From the NCBI RefSeq assembly GCF_006874465.1, contig NZ_VIRL01000029.1, positions 1 through 64,000 on the forward strand: a stretch of DNA of 64,000 nucleotides, written 5' to 3'. The notes under the pieces were generated by a model. It did no database searches, had not been told where the DNA came from, and worked only from the letters and a program-made list of their open reading frames with translations. Shown here piece by piece: positions 63,887 to 64,000 of the stretch. How positions within the stretch are numbered: the first letter of the stretch is position 1; each line of letters starts with the position of its first letter. Both the position numbers and the translations under genes were made by a program. The stretch is from Microbispora bryophytorum. GTDB lineage: Bacteria > Actinomycetota > Actinomycetes > Streptosporangiales > Streptosporangiaceae.

Positions 63887-64000
63887 GGTGCTTCGCCACC
63901 CCCTCGCAGGCGGCCTCGACCATCCGCAGCACCTCGACGAAACCCTCGCGTCCGCCGTAGTAGGGGTCGGGCACCTCGGCGCCCTCGGGAGCCGCCGGGT
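63873..64000 (-). CDS. Low-molecular-weight protein-tyrosine phosphatase family (C-terminal fragment)
   Basis: The last 42 codons of a gene that enters from beyond the window. The C-terminus EVPDPYYGGREGFVEVLRMV then EAACEGVAKHLEDH is the LMW-PTP ending, with the general-acid Asp in VPDPYYG. The catalytic CxxxxxR loop is not in the window. It overlaps the fructosamine kinase gene. The LMW-PTP family includes ribulosamine 5-phosphate phosphatase, so the pair makes metabolic sense. Confidence 0.85.
   Translation of the reverse strand, partial: PAAPEGAEVPDPYYGGREGFVEVLRMVEAACEGVAKHLEDH

Overview
The window is high-GC, gene-dense actinobacterial chromosome. The evidence is a mycothiol-type SigR/RsrA pair, WhiB1, PdtaS, a multifunctional 2-oxoglutarate enzyme (Kgd), nickel superoxide dismutase with its maturation protease, an SSI-type subtilisin inhibitor, a DasR-like GntR regulator and an NsdA-like developmental regulator. 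A filamentous actinomycete fits best; Streptosporangiales is my guess from gene content, not a computed placement. I saw no rRNA or tRNA gene, no CRISPR array, no prophage and no transposase.

Layout. 1-4.7 kb: glucobiose uptake and phosphorolysis (ABC ATPase fragment, ROK regulator, beta-phosphoglucomutase, GH65 phosphorylase). 4.7-9 kb: SDR, metallo-beta-lactamase-fold hydrolase, and an MFS exporter behind an ArsR-type regulator with a clear operator. 9-20.1 kb: secreted GH9 cellulase, glutamine amidotransferase, B3/B4 protein, Kgd, DUF6104 protein, DUF4097/PadR pair, quinone-oxidoreductase-like MDR. 20.2-25.3 kb: a secreted-protease island with one SSI-like inhibitor facing three paralogous trypsin-fold proteases. 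25.3-32.9 kb: NsdA-like regulator, malic enzyme, CGNR protein, sodX/sodN, an RsbW-like anti-sigma factor with a SigF/SigB-type sigma factor, a membrane protein and a diacylglycerol-kinase-like lipid kinase.

33-57 kb follows the gene order of the Mycobacterium tuberculosis whiB1-pdtaS-(biotinyl carrier)-rshA-sigH-SRAP-aroA-rsgA region, interrupted by biotin genes (bioF, a DasR-like regulator, bioD, bioB), an IlvG-like ThDP enzyme, a PASTA Ser/Thr kinase, a biotin-synthase auxiliary protein (BsaP), accC and a tandem HD-GYP pair. Biotin synthesis, its Fe-S auxiliary protein and two biotin-using proteins therefore lie within 10 kb. 57-64 kb holds a LysE/MocR divergent pair, HisN, an NPCBM-like membrane-anchored protein, an HxlR-controlled VOC/YciI operon and a fructosamine kinase/LMW-PTP deglycation pair.

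The most unusual structures are: (i) a 248-bp intergenic element (37122-37369) made of matched inverted blocks exactly symmetric about a perfect 26-bp palindrome, placed inside the biotin gene cluster; (ii) two short mini-ORF inserts (18325 and 55935) joined to both neighbours by 4-bp ATGA overlaps; (iii) the protease-inhibitor island with a shared prodomain motif; (iv) an orphan gluzincin-like protein whose start codon can fold into a hairpin; (v) a SigR-type promoter placed so that an N-terminally extended SigR could be made from a leaderless message; (vi) an active/degenerate HD-GYP pair preceded by an untracked 35-residue membrane peptide.
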